Shown one piece after another: positions 1-13,800 of a DNA stretch of 64,000 bases. Within the stretch, counting starts at the first letter, position 1; the number at the start of each line of letters is the position of its first letter. The stretch is from Sapria himalayana (taxonomy: Eukaryota; Streptophyta; Magnoliopsida; Malpighiales; Rafflesiaceae): NCBI GenBank assembly GCA_029783825.1, contig JAREIK010000801.1, positions 6,887,890-6,951,889 on the forward strand, written 5' to 3'. The notes under the pieces were generated by a model that was not told the origin of the DNA, did not search any database, and saw only the letters and a program-made list of their open reading frames with translations. The position numbers were made by a program, and so were the translations under genes.

Positions 1-2060
1 TTTGGAGTGATGTAAAGAGAAAAATATTATCCTCACTTGGGAGAAATGCCACTTCATGGTCAATAAAGGAATTGTACTATGACATGTAGTTTCAACTAGA
101 GGAATAGAAGTGTATGATGCAAAGATAATCTTGATCAAAATCTTACTACACTCCATGAAAGTCAAGTGGGTATGAAGTTTTTTTGGGCATGTAGGGTTTT
201 ATCTGTGATTTATCAATAACTTTTGAAGATAGCAAAACTATTATGTAAGCTGTTGGAGAAAGATGTGACATTAAAATTTGACCAAGAGTGCATTGATATC
301 ATTGATGAGCTAAAAAAAGTTAGTTGAAATCACAATCTTGATAGTTCCACAATGGGAAAACCCATTCAATATCATGTATGATACAAGTGTATATGTCATG
401 GGAGCCATGTTGGAATAGAAACATGAAAAAATCTTTAGAGAAATTTCATATGCTAGTTGAACTTTTCATGAAGCCCGAGTGAATTATACAAGCATGGAAA
501 AAGAAATGCAAGATGTGATTTTTTCTTGTAATAAATTATGACCAAATATACTTGGAACAAAAATGATGATTTACACATATCATGCAACTGTATATTATTT
601 GATGATGAAGAAAGAGACAGGGCCAAGGTTGATAAGATGGATACTCCTTCTCCAAGTATTTGATTTGTAAATCTGAGGCAAGATGGGAAGCAAAAATATG
701 ATAATCGATCATTTGTCACGATTATAATTTGGGATAAAAGAGCAGTTGAAGTTGAAATTTTAGAGAGTTTATCAGATGACCACATTTTGACATTGGAAGC
801 ATAATTGCCATGTTATGCTAACTTTGTTAATTATTTAGCATGTGAAATGTCACTTCACTTTCTCACAATGCACTAGAAGAAAAATGTCTTGAATGACGTG
901 AGAAACTATCTATGGGACAGTCCACTTCTATTTAGGGGATGCATTGATTAGGTGATAAAGAGATGTGTACACAAAAGGGAACAAACAACAATCATCCTTA
1001 AATGTTATTCATCACCATATGGGGGACATTTTAGAGATAACAAAACTTCCAAAAAAGTATTGCAATATCGATTCTTTTACCATCATTATTTATAGACTAT
1101 CAAAAAATAGTACAATAATGTGAGAGATACCAAAGATTAAAGAACACATATAGGAGAGATGTAATTCCAATCAACTTTATCTTTCAAGTGGATATTTTTG
1201 TTGTATGATGAATTCATTTCATGGGTCCCTTTTTAAAATCTTGTGGAAAATAATATATTTTAGTAGTAGTGGAATATGTTTCTAAATGAGTTGAAGCTGT
1301 AGTGGTATCAAAAACTGATACAAAAAAAGTTATAGCTTTCTAGTGGAGAAATATTTTCACTAGGTTTGGTATGCCTCGATATATCATAAGTGACAAAGAT
1401 AGTCATTTTTATAATTGATTATTTTAAACATACTTGACAAAGCATGAGACTAGGCATAAGAATAGACTTTCATATCATCCACAAATGAATGGGCAAGCAG
1501 AAATATCAAATAGAGAAATCAAAAATATATTAGAAAAGATAGTTAATCTATCCATAACACCTTGGTCTCAGTATTTGGATGATGCAATATGGATTTATAG
1601 AACTGCATTTAAAACTCTGCTGTGATTGCCTCTTTATTGACTTGTTTTTGAAAAAGCTTGTTACTTATTGATCAAACTATAACATAGAGCATAGTGAGCC
1701 ATAAAACAATTAAATTATGATATAAAAGAAATAAAAGAAAAAGACTTCTAAATATAAAAAAACTTAAAAAATTGAGAAATGGAGCTTTTAATAATTCATG
1801 ATTTTTTAAAGACAACATAAAAAAATGACATGATGAGAATTTGCATAGATAATTAAAAGTTGGAGAGAAGGTATTAATTTTTAACTCTCATCTCAAGTTA
1901 TTTTCAACGAAGTTAAAGTCTTGATAGTATGGACCTTTTGTAATTATGATGGTGATTCCTTGTGGAGCAGTAGTGAAATTGGAAAGTATATAGGAACTAT
2001 AATTAAATGGGAAAATGGTGAAGCATTACATAGTTGAATTGAAAATTATGGAGATGTTGA
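1..2060 (+). pseudogene. Ty3/gypsy pol remnant (end of RT, RNase H, integrase), Athila/Tat-like
   Basis: Decayed polyprotein of a Ty3/gypsy LTR retrotransposon, entered part way through reverse transcriptase. Reading across the three forward frames gives the end of RT (GHVGFYL, near 190-215), RNase H (NIMYDTSVYVMGAMLE, near 370-417; HEARVNYTSMEKEM, near 470-510; MIIDHLSRL, near 700), then an integrase with ISDKDSHFYN (about 1386) and [20 protein letters not shown] (about 1475-1535), the latter carrying the catalytic Glu context. The segment after it (about 1640-1700) recalls the GKACHLPVE stretch typical of the Athila/Tat branch; that assignment is from family knowledge. There are many in-frame stops and frameshifts, so no product is expected. 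The longest open piece is only 1434-1625. The 5' part of the element lies outside the window. Confidence 0.85.
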
Positions 2061-5000
2061 AGGAAGCAGACAAATATAAGGAAGGAGAGATCAGGGTCAT
2101 GACTTCCATCAATGCCATGATTTTGGAGATCCAAAAGCTAAAGGCATAATCTATGGAAATATATAATGCAATTAATTTTATGTTATATAAACTAAATGCT
2201 TGAACAATAATCACCACAACACTATAGTAATGAAAAAATTCATGGTCTCCATGGAATATAAACCCAATGAAAGAGGATCCAAAAAAGCAATCTAAAAAGA
2301 TGATCAAATTCTAAAAAAAATTAAAAAAACCAGAAGGAAACAAGTATACTAAGAAGTTAACCTAGACATCCAAGATCACTGATGAAGGTATAAATTCATT
2401 GATGATCTAGCTATGAATGTTCAATATAACACTGCTTAAAAGGCAACCCTATAATTTATTTTGAATAGTGTAATAAAATAAAAAAAGTAGCAATTCATAC
2501 AAAATATTGTTCACCATTTATTAACCCTCAAATTTAGTCATACAGTTCAAACCCCAACATGACTCTTTACTAACCATGAAAAGAAATATCTCCACCTTCT
2601 AGATACACTATAATACTCAAACATAGTCATATAAAATAATTTTTAGAAAAGGTTGAGGATAAAATTTATAACTGAGAAATTGATTGCTTGGGGATGAATA
2701 ATAACTTTAGTGTGTAATTTTTTTTGATATATAAAATATCAAATAATACTTGCCATTTGGGTTAATTTAGATGATATATTTTTCTAAAAAAAGCATTATT
2801 TAGAATGAATTCACAAAAAATATAGTTTTGATGAATTTTGATGAATATTTGTGCAATCGGGTATTTTTAGAATGAAATATGTGACTTGGTGGAGTTGATG
2901 ATTAAAAAAAAGGAGCAAATAGTCATGCAAGTTATAACATTTGATGTGCTATGACTTAATTATACCTTCAAACCTTATAGATTAGTTTGACATTCATTCT
3001 ATATTGAAACTCTATTCCAATAGTCATTACAATTTTTATATCATGTATCTCTACCATCTTGTTATCACAATCATCTCTCTATGCAAATATATTCTTTTAG
3101 CTATAAAGCTTTCTCAGATTCATTGTCGAACTAGCATTAAATAAATTAATGACTGTAATATTAATTTCATATCACAGTAACTAAATACCCCACTGGTATT
3201 AAAAGTCATGATAAGCCTCAAGCACAATGATTTTTTCTATATAGAAGCCACATATACTCAGGTCAAAGCCAAGATAATGATTTGACATTATATTTTTTGG
3301 CCAAAAAATATTAAAAACAGTCAATGTCAAGTCGCATCCAACCTATGCACCATGACTCTTGGTTCAAGAGAGAAAACAAAGTCATAATCAATCTTCAGCA
3401 TCACAACTTTGTGTTAGAAATGCTAAATGCACATGTCGCAGGCACATCTAGTATCATGACTTTGTATTATAGAGATAAAATATATAATTTATAGCCACAC
3501 TCGGTACCATGAAAATCAACTAAAGAAAAGGGACCAAAGCCATGACTTATTCCTAGCACCACCACTCTATGTTATAGAAATGAAAAGCTAAAGCTATGAT
3601 TTTTATCCAATGTTATGATTTCCCATTAAAAAACTTATACTAGATGCACAAGTATAAAAAAGGGAACATAAAAAAATTCCAAAAAATATCACTAGAGGCA
3701 AGCAAAAAAATAAAAACCTAGAGTTCTAAAATCAATTTTAGGATAATTTTCAAGGAACAAGTGTGATATAAGGCACGAACATAAACCTTCTGAGGTGGGC
3801 ATGCATTCCAACCCCCTCCTAGGAAAAAAATCAAAGTATAATTATTATAATTTTGAGAGATTTAGTGTTTGGAAACCTATATTTTTTTGAGGGCTATAAT
3901 TAGGAATCCTAATGCACGAGATGAATTTTTACTTGTCTCTTATGTTATTTTCCTCAATTATAGGCTAAATAAAGATTCTATGGATGGTGTAATATTATTT
4001 TGTGTGATTGATACTTTATTTATGAATTGATGCTGTGGTTTATTGTGAATTTATTTGGTTATGGATGAATTGATAGCTAAATAGAACTAAGATTAACATT
4101 TTGGCCACCAGTGGGTTTGTGCATGATTATAGTGGCGAAACATAATAGTTAATCCATAAAACATACTCATGCATAATAGTAGAAAAAAAGTTACAATCAA
4201 TTTGAACATGATGCATGAGATAAACTTATATGCCTAAACAAAAAATTAAGGTAAATCATTGCGAGGATGACAAGTATGAATCCGAAAGTATGAACTTTTT
4301 TATATGCCAAACAATTATCCATATCTTAGAAAAACTAATCCTTGATTAATGTTGGGTATTAAATAAAATAATTTTCTGAGTTTTACTTTTAGTATATGAG
4401 TAAGCTCTCATAGTTAGAGACAATGATAAGTAAGCTATGCAATATGATAGTCACATGGAAAACCAAAGAAAAATATATGTTAGTTATGTGTGTATGATAC
4501 TAATGAACTTGAAAGTACAAATACTTTTTTATCACATCAATTCTATTTAAAAAGATAAAATAGGTTGGATAATAAAAATATATATTTAAAGAAGAGATGA
4601 TTTGTTGTCTGGTGGTAGAATATTGATGGTACAACTATGAGGGGACTATTATAGGGGAGGGGTCAATAAAAAAAAATTATCTTGTATGTAGATAGGGAAA
4701 GATGTCATTCTACAAATAATCTAACCTTCATTCTATGACTAGGCACAATCACAACTAGATCATTTATAAATGTATCACACTTAATAAGATGAACTAACAT
4801 TAGATTCATACCATGAATCCTATTTATCTTAGTGACTAAAGGTTCACTTTATTACTTTTATGACTTATATACTTGTAGAATGATATTGGATGAGGGATCC
4901 TCGCCAATCTAGTTTTTGTGATGTGCCTAACCTGAAAACTAAAACATTGTGACAAAGTCATAGCAAAATCTTAGGATTGTAAATCATTTTGACCACATCT

Positions 5001-6430
5001 ATTTAAGTGACCAAGAACGCATGCACTATAGTAGATGATTACTAACATTATTCCCACCATGGAAAAATACTTAGTGAACAACTTGACGAATTTGCATCCA
5101 TATTACATGAAATTGAACAAATTTTCTATCCATATATAGAATCTTTAAGATTCAAAGTTAGATTAAGATGTAGTCTACATAGTTGGACTAGTGTAAATAA
5201 ATTTTTTTTTTACTTCACGTTTTTACATTAGAAACTATGGTACTTTTCTTTTTATTGTGATAAAATTTATTATACATCTTGGATAGACATCTATTGTATT
5301 AAGCTTTAATTAAATTTTATTTTACCCTATAAAGTAATATATTTTTTTTATATATGGTGATTTTTGAGTTTGATTCCTTCTTGTTTATTTTGATATATGC
5401 CTCAAGTATTTTGTGATGTATGTCGTAAGCTTCATTTTACATATATTATAATATAGGCATGTATTGATATTGTTTCTTCTTTTTACAATGGCTTCTCACA
5501 ATTGACCAATTTTCATGTTTTTAAAAGAAAATAAAAAATTCTATGACACTTATTGTGATAAAAAGGATGAAAATATTTACTAGAAATAAGAAAATAGTTC
5601 CTTAAAAAGAGAGAGTAAATTTCCTAGAAAAATGGTAGAAATCAAATTTGACTTTGGGAGTATATTTCTTTCTTATATATATCTTATTTACCATGAATAT
5701 TATACATTATTTTTGTTTTTGTGATGGTTATACAAGTACATAAGTTAAAGGCGTCAACAATTCTTAGAGAAGCATATGTGCATGATGGAATAAATGAATG
5801 AAATATATAAAAAGAGGCCTCCTTGGAAACATTTATAATTGATCTAAAATTAAATAAAGTTTTGGTTCACTAATTTAATTTCAAAAGAAATTTTCTTCAT
5901 TTCTTTCCTTAAGATTTGTCATGTGCACATCTTTTTCAACTATTTGTGCAAAATTAAAAAAGCTAACTCAAGAATGAATTTTTTTCTAAGAAGGGAAGAA
6001 TTGATGTGGATGAATTTGAAAATATTTCAATTATCCAAAATTATGAGAAATTTAAATGGATTCCAATAATATAGATTTAATGAGGAATTTGAAAATATTT
6101 ATGTTATGAAAATGTGATATATTATTATTAATAAATAATACTTATAAATAGACCTCATTTACTATTTTTATAATATATCTATAATTAAATAAAGTTCTAG
6201 TTCATTATTTTATTTTCTAAAGAAAATTCATTTCATTGCTTAAGACTAGTAATATCTAAGTCTTTTTTTAGCTATTATATTTTTCCAATATTCCCCCCCT
6301 CCAAATATCCAAGGCCCTTTACAAAATAAACTGATAATTAATAATTGAGAAAGAAAAAGAAAATGACATATTAAATATGAAAGACTATAAAATGAGAATT
6401 TAAAGCTCTTATTTGTCTAGCATACCACTC
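2061..6430. other. Gene-less region: 3' non-coding part and probable 3' LTR of the gypsy element, then AT-rich DNA
   Basis: No supportable gene. Just after the integrase is non-coding sequence with an AAGGCAACCC word near 2440, which resembles a short conserved stretch downstream of pol in Athila-type elements. A purine run with GCTTGGGGATGA (about 2686-2697) is the best candidate polypurine tract, so a 3' LTR probably starts near 2698; its end is not determinable without the 5' copy, but about 4 kb would be usual for the lineage. Between about 3330 and 3620 there is a loose tandem pattern with repeated CATGACT words. The rest up to 6430 is AT-rich with no recognisable domain. Confidence 0.45.
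5803..6278. repeat. Diverged direct repeat pair of about 140 bp
   Basis: Two segments (about 5803-5945 and 6143-6278) share the order GAGGCCTC / GACCTCAT, ATTAAATAAAGTT, TAGTTCA or GGTTCA, AAAGAAA, TTCATTTC and CTTAAGA. They are about 340 bp apart in the same orientation. They look like ends of a decayed LTR or a local duplication; no coding content is visible. Confidence 0.4.
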
Positions 6431-6439
6431 ACACATGAT

Positions 6440-9430
6440 TAGGATTGAAAAATTATTTTCTTATTTGTCTCATGTGACTAACCTATCACAACCCATCATA
6501 ATTGACATATGATTCACATATTATGGTAAAACTTTTAAGTTAGATGTCTTACATAACCTATATATCTTTTGAAGTCTAATTCTTTTAGAATATATATAAT
6601 GGAATTGACATAAATCCATTTGTTTTTTTGGCTTTGTAAACATCATGCTCGTATTAATTAAACTTATATAAATTTATGATTTTCATACATAATTTTATCT
6701 CATGAGATAAGAATAGGACAATTACTTCCTTGATGTCCAACCTCATTAGTGTGTGTCGTGACTTATCTATCATTGTCCACCACGAAAAACACATATAAAT
6801 CTATTTTAATATAAAATCCTAAATCTATGTTATAAATCGAATTCATTTCCATCAACATTCAAAACATAATATTTCCATAATAAAATATTATATAACCATA
6901 ATCATCATATACACACATACATACATACACGCATACATACATACATGCATACATATATACATGCATACATACATACATGCATACATACATACATGCATAC
7001 ATACATACATGCATACATACATACATACATACATATATATATCAATCTTATATCCATATGTAGCCTAATATTTAAAAAGATTTTATGTGAGAGTTATAAT
7101 ATCTTTTCTCATTGAATCAAGAATTATCAATGATAGTCAACATGATGATCTAATCCTTAAATTCAATTCCTAATCAATACTTTCTTGTGTTTAGCTTAAA
7201 TTTGACCCTAATTAAAAGTTGGAATTCATGCCCTTTTATGTTTGGTTCATTTTTGTCCTTGAAATCCAAATTTCTTACAACTCTTTCATAATATTTTAGT
7301 CCCATTTTATATCAATGGAGTTTTATTTGGTTGCTATGAATATCTTCAAGTTGAGAGTCTTGACTTTAGGTTGAAGACACAACCCTGGTGTTCAATCCCA
7401 AGCAATTGAACTAAAGGCAGGTTTGTTCCTTGCAATGACACCTAAGTATTATTTAGTATCTACAAGTATATGAGTCATACAAGTAATAAAATAGACATAA
7501 CTCTAGATATTGATCCCACTAGGATTGAGATGGTAGTTCGATCATTCAAAAATGAATTAATTACTATTCGAGTTAATTAGATAAACTTGAATTTTAAGGA
7601 AGATACTTAGATTTTAGGGTTGGTTCACTTCCTTGTGTATTATGGTACTTCTCTAATATTCTATTAATGTTGTATCTAATTATTGAATGAAGTTTAGATT
7701 AGTGCGAAAATGCCCAGTCTCCCCTTATCATATAATATGATTGTCATCCTTGGACTATCATAACTACAGATTATCCCCTCATAGTTGTTCCCTCTATATT
7801 TCATCACTAAATAACCATGTCATTCTATTTGTAGGTTATTTAAATGTCTACTCCTTTTAGGCAAATTATCAACTACTTTAACAATTACTAAAACTGTGCA
7901 TTTTGACCCTATAACCTTTAATATATATGCAAGATAATGTGGTTATAAATATGTTTGTATTTTCAGCTTCATAAGTTCTATAATCGCAATAATTAACATA
8001 TGACTTTTTATTAATTTCATCTATAGAAATCATCCAAGAGAATTGGATTCACAAAGCTATCACCATTGGTTTGCTTTCTCTTGTATGTGCCTCATGACTT
8101 ATGTATCACTATCCATCATGGCTAACACATGACTCCCATGCTATAGTGAAACTCATAGATTTTACATGCTACTTAAGCTCCATTTAATCGAGATCATTAC
8201 TTCTAGAATATGCATAAAGGATTGGTCATAATTTTATTTGTGTTTTTAATTTCATGAATATCATACTCATAATGATTAAATTTAGCTCAACCTTAAGTCT
8301 TCACACATAAATGTATCTCAAGCATTAAGATTAGAAAGGATATCACCAACTTCTCTCTATACTACATGAGTGTCTCTAGTGATATACCTATTAGTTTCTA
8401 CCATGTCTAACATATATAAACCTATATGATATACTAAAAACCTTAACATTTAGTTTTATAACATATTCATTTTCATCTATATTCCACAACACATATTAAC
8501 ACAAATAATAATCATTCAATAATAGTGTATCATCATATCACTAGTATATAGACTAACTCTAAATATTAATTTAGCCTAATATTAGGTAGTATTTTATGCA
8601 AATTATGTTGTGAGACTTTTTGTGCAAATCAAAGGTTCACAATGCAAGCCCATATGAAATTTAAGTATCAAAACCTAAAACACAATCAAATGTTGCCACA
8701 TTTGCCTCTAAGTGGGAGTTGGAATCATACCGACTAAGATTTCTCAGTGGCTCTTGGCTTGAAATTCAATTCCCCTCTCATATATTCATTTTTCACTAAG
8801 TGATGCTTAGATACTTTGAGGTATCCATGTGATACTTTTAGTTGGAAGTTGTGGTACTAGTTTGAACTCTTGACTTTTATATCTCTTAGAATCTTCTCTA
8901 GAGTGCTGAAGTTATGATGGTAATGAATATTATGACTCAAGTAACTACATCTGAAACAAAATGTTGCAACATTGAGAAAAACTATGATTGAGACAAAGTT
9001 CTTTGTAATACAAAGTCGTGACACTGTTAATAACATTGTCTTTGGTGACTTCTTTTTTAATCACAATGGTAGGGTATTAAAAAAATACTATGACTAGAGT
9101 AGATACTCATAAAACAAAAAATCATGGTGAAAAATAATGTTGCAACTCAAAATACTTAGTATTTATGTTTTTTAATGAATAACTCATGATGTTAGAATTT
9201 ATCATGACTAATTATACCAATAAGGTACTTGGCAGCCGAGATGTGGAATATCATGGCAAATTAAATTATTTTAAAGATAGCGTGATCATAACTCTAAGAT
9301 AATAGCATAGTCATAAAGAATATATTGCATAGTTGAAAGATTGTGTTAACCTAGTAGTAAAATCATGATATATAAAGATTACCAAGATGAGTTTTATATA
9401 GTTATGACCAATAAAGAATATTATAACTAC
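6440..9430. repeat. Unclassified interspersed repeat, copy 1
   Basis: This stretch shares ordered word matches with 15580-20800 (interrupted) and 22470-24260, all in the same orientation. Shared anchors are a block around 7440-7830 (ACAAGTA, GATCCCACTAGGATT-like, CTCATAGTTGTTC-like), a block around 8090-8620 (ATCATACTCATAATGATTAA-like) and a block around 9215-9430 (AGATGTGGAATATCATGGC, AAGAATATATTGCATAG, ATATAAAGATTA). The middle block also occurs at 6440-7100, so copy 1 contains an internal duplication. No protein domain was recognised. The dispersed, non-coding nature suggests LTR or internal non-coding sequence of a large gypsy element; that is inference. Confidence 0.5.
6912..7050. repeat. 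Microsatellite (ACAT)n with ATGC variants
   Basis: Tetranucleotide tract of ACAT/CATA units regularly interrupted by GCAT, giving a longer period of about 16 bp (three ACAT units plus one GCAT) between about 6940 and 7030. It lies inside copy 1 of the unclassified repeat. Nothing suggests function; it should be length-polymorphic. Confidence 0.85.
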
Positions 9431-9549
9431 TCAATGTAAAGGTGTAAGTGGGCTAGGTGGCCTAGGCACGACCCAAGGCATTGCCCAACTAAACTATGAC
9501 TGGCTTGGAATAGCAAGGTCCAAAATAATGCTTGGACAATTGAAGCGTA

Positions 9550-10312
9550 CTATCTTTTTATGAGTAATGAATACTTTCTATTTGTTGTCATCTTATTTAG
9601 TGTCATATGATCAACATACAATTGAAGTGTACTATCTTTCTAATTAACAAGAAGCATTGGTGCTCCCCATGATGATGCACTCAAATGAATATATCCTTTC
9701 TCTAATAACTTTTGTAACTTCAATTCTTTTAACTCAACTAGAGCCATTCTATAAGGTGTAATGGATGCTAGAGTGACACTCAGAACAATGCCAATTTCAA
9801 ACTCAATTTCTATCTGTGGAGGCATTATTAGCAATTCCTCTAGAAATATGTATGAAAAATTACAAATTGAAGAGTTGTCTAATAAGCTAGGTTCTACCTT
9901 TTTTGTATCAATTATATATGTTAAATAGGCTTTACACCCCTTCAAAACCATCATTATATCAATGGTAGCATATATCATATTAGAGTGGTGGTTTGACCTA
10001 TCATCGATAAAAGTTACTATATCAGCATTTGGTGTGCTCAAGATCACCCATTTCATTCTATAATCAACCACCACTTGGTGATAGAATAACCAATTTATTT
10101 CTAATATCATATCAAACTCTCTAAAATATAACTCGATTATCTCTTCTAGAAACTCATACTCTCTTATATTGATGGGACAATTATTGTAAACTATATTCAT
10201 AATGATACTATGCCCTAATAGATTTTTCTCCAAGATATTTTATTCAGTTCCACTCTTTAGTAAACTACACAAATTGAGATTGAAATACAAACATAGAAAT
10301 GAAATGATCTTG
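9550..10312 (-). pseudogene. Ty3/gypsy protease-to-RT fragment (downstream half)
   Basis: Minus-strand gypsy pol, open without a stop for 197 codons at 9640-10233. Visible are the C-terminal part of the aspartic protease (CPINIREYEFL, then FREFDMIL and INWLFYHQVVVDYRMK), the linker with KVEPSLLDN, and the start of reverse transcriptase (ITPYRMALVELKELKLQKLL and SSWGAPMLLVN); after a stop, YVDHMTLNKMTTNRKYSL continues to about 9550. The family usually has GMDW where this copy has EINW. The upstream protease half lies beyond copia A at 14467-14560, so the element was interrupted by that insertion. Beyond about 9550 the RT core is lost. It is not functional. Confidence 0.8.
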
Positions 10313-10317
10313 AATCT
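10313..10317. repeat. Target-site duplication of copia A, left copy (AATCT)
   Basis: AATCT directly before the 5' LTR of copia A is repeated exactly after the 3' LTR at 14462-14466. Five base pairs is the usual length for copia integrases. Confidence 0.9.
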
Positions 10318-10642
10318 TATTAACATGGGCTTTGCTTCTGTTGGGTGTTGGGCTTCTCACTTGGTGAAATTACCATTTCATCCTTACTGACATTCATTAA
10401 TAAATGCGTCAGTCATGCTATAAAGTATTAATTACTATTTTATTTTTATTGAACATTGAACCTCATATATAAATTTTGTTTTTTTTCTTTTGATAATAGA
10501 ATGAAATATTTTATTGAGTTTACTGTGACTTTCTCTCTGGATTGTTCATCACGGCTTTTCTTCTTCTAATATCTCTCTTCTTCTTCTCAAGTTCTTCTCT
10601 GTAATCCTTGCTGAAGCAAGGATTAGTTGTTTTAATACAATA
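10318..10642 (+). repeat. 5' LTR of copia A
   Basis: 325 bp, matching 14114-14461 along its length, including GGGCTTTG, CATTCATTAATAAATG and CTGAAGCAAGGATTAGTTGT. A TATATAAA-like box occurs at about 10467-10475, a plausible LTR promoter element. The 3' copy is 23 bp longer, largely because of a CTCCCTAGATTTTTCATTGT segment absent here. Confidence 0.92.
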
Positions 10643-10645
10643 ATT

Positions 10646-10657
10646 TGGTATCAGAGC
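10646..10657 (+). other. Primer-binding site of copia A (initiator-Met tRNA)
   Basis: TGGTATCAGAGC, the complement of the 3' end of plant initiator methionine tRNA used by most plant copia elements, starts three bases after the 5' LTR. Exact 12-base match to the usual motif. Confidence 0.93.
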
Positions 10658-10861
10658 ATCGTATCAATCTAAGATCAAAGCATTGCGAATGATTATTCGA
10701 AAGCTTCTCCAAAATAGATGATTTTGAAATATCATTCTGACCTATATTTTCTTCTCGAATTTTTTAGATCCAGTACATATCTCTCTAGATATGAAGGATT
10801 TGTATAATTTAAACAACAAATTCTACAATATCCCTAAATTTTTTTAAAACTTCTAAACAAA

Positions 10862-13800
10862 ATGGCATCTAAGAATCTAAGTTCATCAAGCTCGAGGTCG
10901 ATCCCCATACCCCTATTTGATGGTGATAACTTTTATTATTGGCTTGTTAAAATGAGAAAATTGTTTATTTAATAAGATATCCGGGAGATTGTAGTTACTG
11001 GATATATAGAATCACCTAATATCTTTTCTCTAGAAGGAAAAGAGCTATTAGAGGAATGAGAGCTAGGAAAACTAAATGCTAAAGCACAACTGTTCATCCA
11101 ACATGGAGTCAGTAATGCCATTTTCTCTCAAATGTTGGGATGTACTCAAGCCAAGGAGGCTTGGGATCTCCTAATAGAAAAGTTCCAGAAAGATAAGAAG
11201 GCTTGATGAGCTCTTTTACACTCCTTAAAAAAAGACTTTGAGAATCTGAGTATGAATAACTCATATTCTCATACTAAGTTCTCAACTCAGTTTTTGGATA
11301 TTGTCAATCAACTAAAAATTCATGGTGAGAACATCAAAGAGACTTGACTAGTTGAGAAACTGCTCATTTATATGTCTGAAAAATTTGATGCTATTGTGGT
11401 AGTATAGAGGAGAAAAAAAGACTTGACGAAGTTAACCATTCAACAAATTATTAGCTCCCTGAAGTCATATGAGAGAAAACTACTCAAGAGAGCTGAAGTA
11501 TCTCGAGAATATACCATGTAGTCAAGTTGGGAAAACTAGTCAATAAAGGAAAAAGGTCAAGCAATAGAGACAATAAATAGAAGAGCAAACCCTAAGTATG
11601 TGTCTAAAATAAAAACAAAAATAAAAATAAAAATAACTCCTCTTTTTCTATACTCTCAATTGTCTCATAGAAAGTCTCACATATCTCTTGCAATATATGC
11701 AAGAGAATAAACCACACTGAGATAGAGTGCTGGTTTTGAAAATAGAATCAATGCCTAAACTATAAAAGGTTTGGTCATATTTCAAAGAACTATAGGTTGA
11801 AGCACACTCAGTGTTTAGTTGTGTAGATCAAACAATCTCTACAGAACACTTATTTATGTAAATGAAACAAGAAAATAACCTTCACCCAATATATGGTTTC
11901 TGGATAGTGGTTGTTCAAACCACATGTCTGGTAATCAAAACATATTTATAGATTTACTTTCTGTAGTATATTCACAAGTAAAATTGGGCAATGGAGACCT
12001 TGTCCAGGCCAAAGCCAAAGGTAGAGTCTCTGTTCCCACTCCCACCGGAATCAAAATTATAAGAGAATGTCCTTTTGGCTCCAGTACTAGACCAAAATCT
12101 TTTGAGTGTGGAGAAATTGATGGAAAGAGGTTACAAACTAGTATTTAAAAATAACATATGTTAAATATTCGATCATGAATCTAATCAACCTCTCTAGATA
12201 GTGAAGATGTCTAGTGGAAGGAGTTTTCCACTGATATTTAACCAAAGAATAGATAAGGCATTGACAATGAATGCTGAGTCAGAAGCCTCATTATGGCATA
12301 CAAGGTTTGGGCACATTAATTACTCAAGTCTAAAATATCTTTTTCAAAAACAACTGGTGAAAGGTGTACCTTCTAACTTTGTCATTCCAATCTCTATTTG
12401 TGAGGAATGCTCACTAGGAAAATAGTCTAAACAGAGTTTTCCTAAGGACTCTAACTGGAGACCCTCCTAACTACTAGAATTGATTCATGCTGACATCTGT
12501 GGACCCATGTTAATCAAGTCCCTGGCCAACAGTAGCTATTTCCTACTATTTTTCGATGACTGTACAAGGTATATGTGAATTTACTTCTTGAAGCACAAGT
12601 CTGAAGCACTTGACTCCTTCAAGAAATTAGTACCTCTAATAAAAAGATAGTATGGACTAAGTGTAAAGACACTTAGAACAGATAGATGGGGTGAATTCCT
12701 TTCACAAAACTCGACCAAACACAAATAAACATAGCATAGGGGTCAAATGGTTATTTAAAATTAAAACTCGACCAAACACAAATCAGCCTTTATATAAGGT
12801 CTAATTAGTAACCAAGGGTTACTCCCAAAAGGGTAGAACCAATTACTTTGAAACCTTTGCTCAAGTAGCAAGGTTAAAAAAAGTAAGATTTCTAATAGCC
12901 TTAGCCGGACAAAAGGGTTGGGATTTATTTCAACTAGACATTAAATTGGTCTTCTTGAATGGTAAACTCAAAGAGAAGATTTATGTAGAACAACCCCTTA
13001 GGTTTGTAAAACAAGGGGATGAGCACCATGTTTATAAATTAAACAAAGATCTATATGGGTTGAAACAAGCTCCTCATGCTTGGTATCAACAAATAAACTC
13101 TTGTTGAATCAAGAATTCAAATGCAGTAAGAGTGAACCTACATTCTACATTAAAAAGGTCAAAGATTCTGGAATTCTAATCATGTTGATCCATGTAGATG
13201 ACATAATTTTCACTAGTAACAAATCTAAACTAAGTATGAAATATCAGACTTAGGTAACTTAAAACACTTCTTAGGACTTGAAAATTTCCAAAACTCAAGT
13301 GGTGTATCCATTTTACAAACATGATACATACAATCAATATTGAGGAAATATGAGATGAGTGATTGTAAACCTATCTCTATCCCTCTTGTTGTAAACTAGA
13401 TTCTGATTTCTACTAAAGGTAGAATAGTAAATGGCAAAACATACAGAAGCTTAATTGGAAGATTGCTATATACATCTGCCATGTGACTTAACATTGTATA
13501 CTTAGTTCATCTTCTATCTCAATTTATGCATGCACCTAATTACATACACCTAAGTGCTGCCAAACGAGTCAAGGTACCTAAAAGAAACTTTAGACTTAGG
13601 TCTAAAGTACTCTAGAACTAATCACATAAGAATATTTGGATATTGTGATAGTGACTAGAGTGGATGTCTAGAGGACTACTGAAGTACCTCTGGATATGCA
13701 TTTAACCTAGGAACTATAGTTGTTTCTTGGTAATCCAAGAAGAAATCCATAGTTTCTTTATCTAGCACTGAAGCTGAATATGTTTCAACTTTAGTAGCCA

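Noticed and set aside
2026..2307. 93-codon minus-strand frame
   Set aside because: Antisense to the post-integrase region of the gypsy element; no motif.
9640..10233. Intact host gene of 197 codons on the minus strand
   Set aside because: Although open, it is plainly a gypsy protease/RT piece (ITPYRMALVELKELKLQ, SSWGAPMLL), interrupted upstream by copia A and without an RT core downstream.
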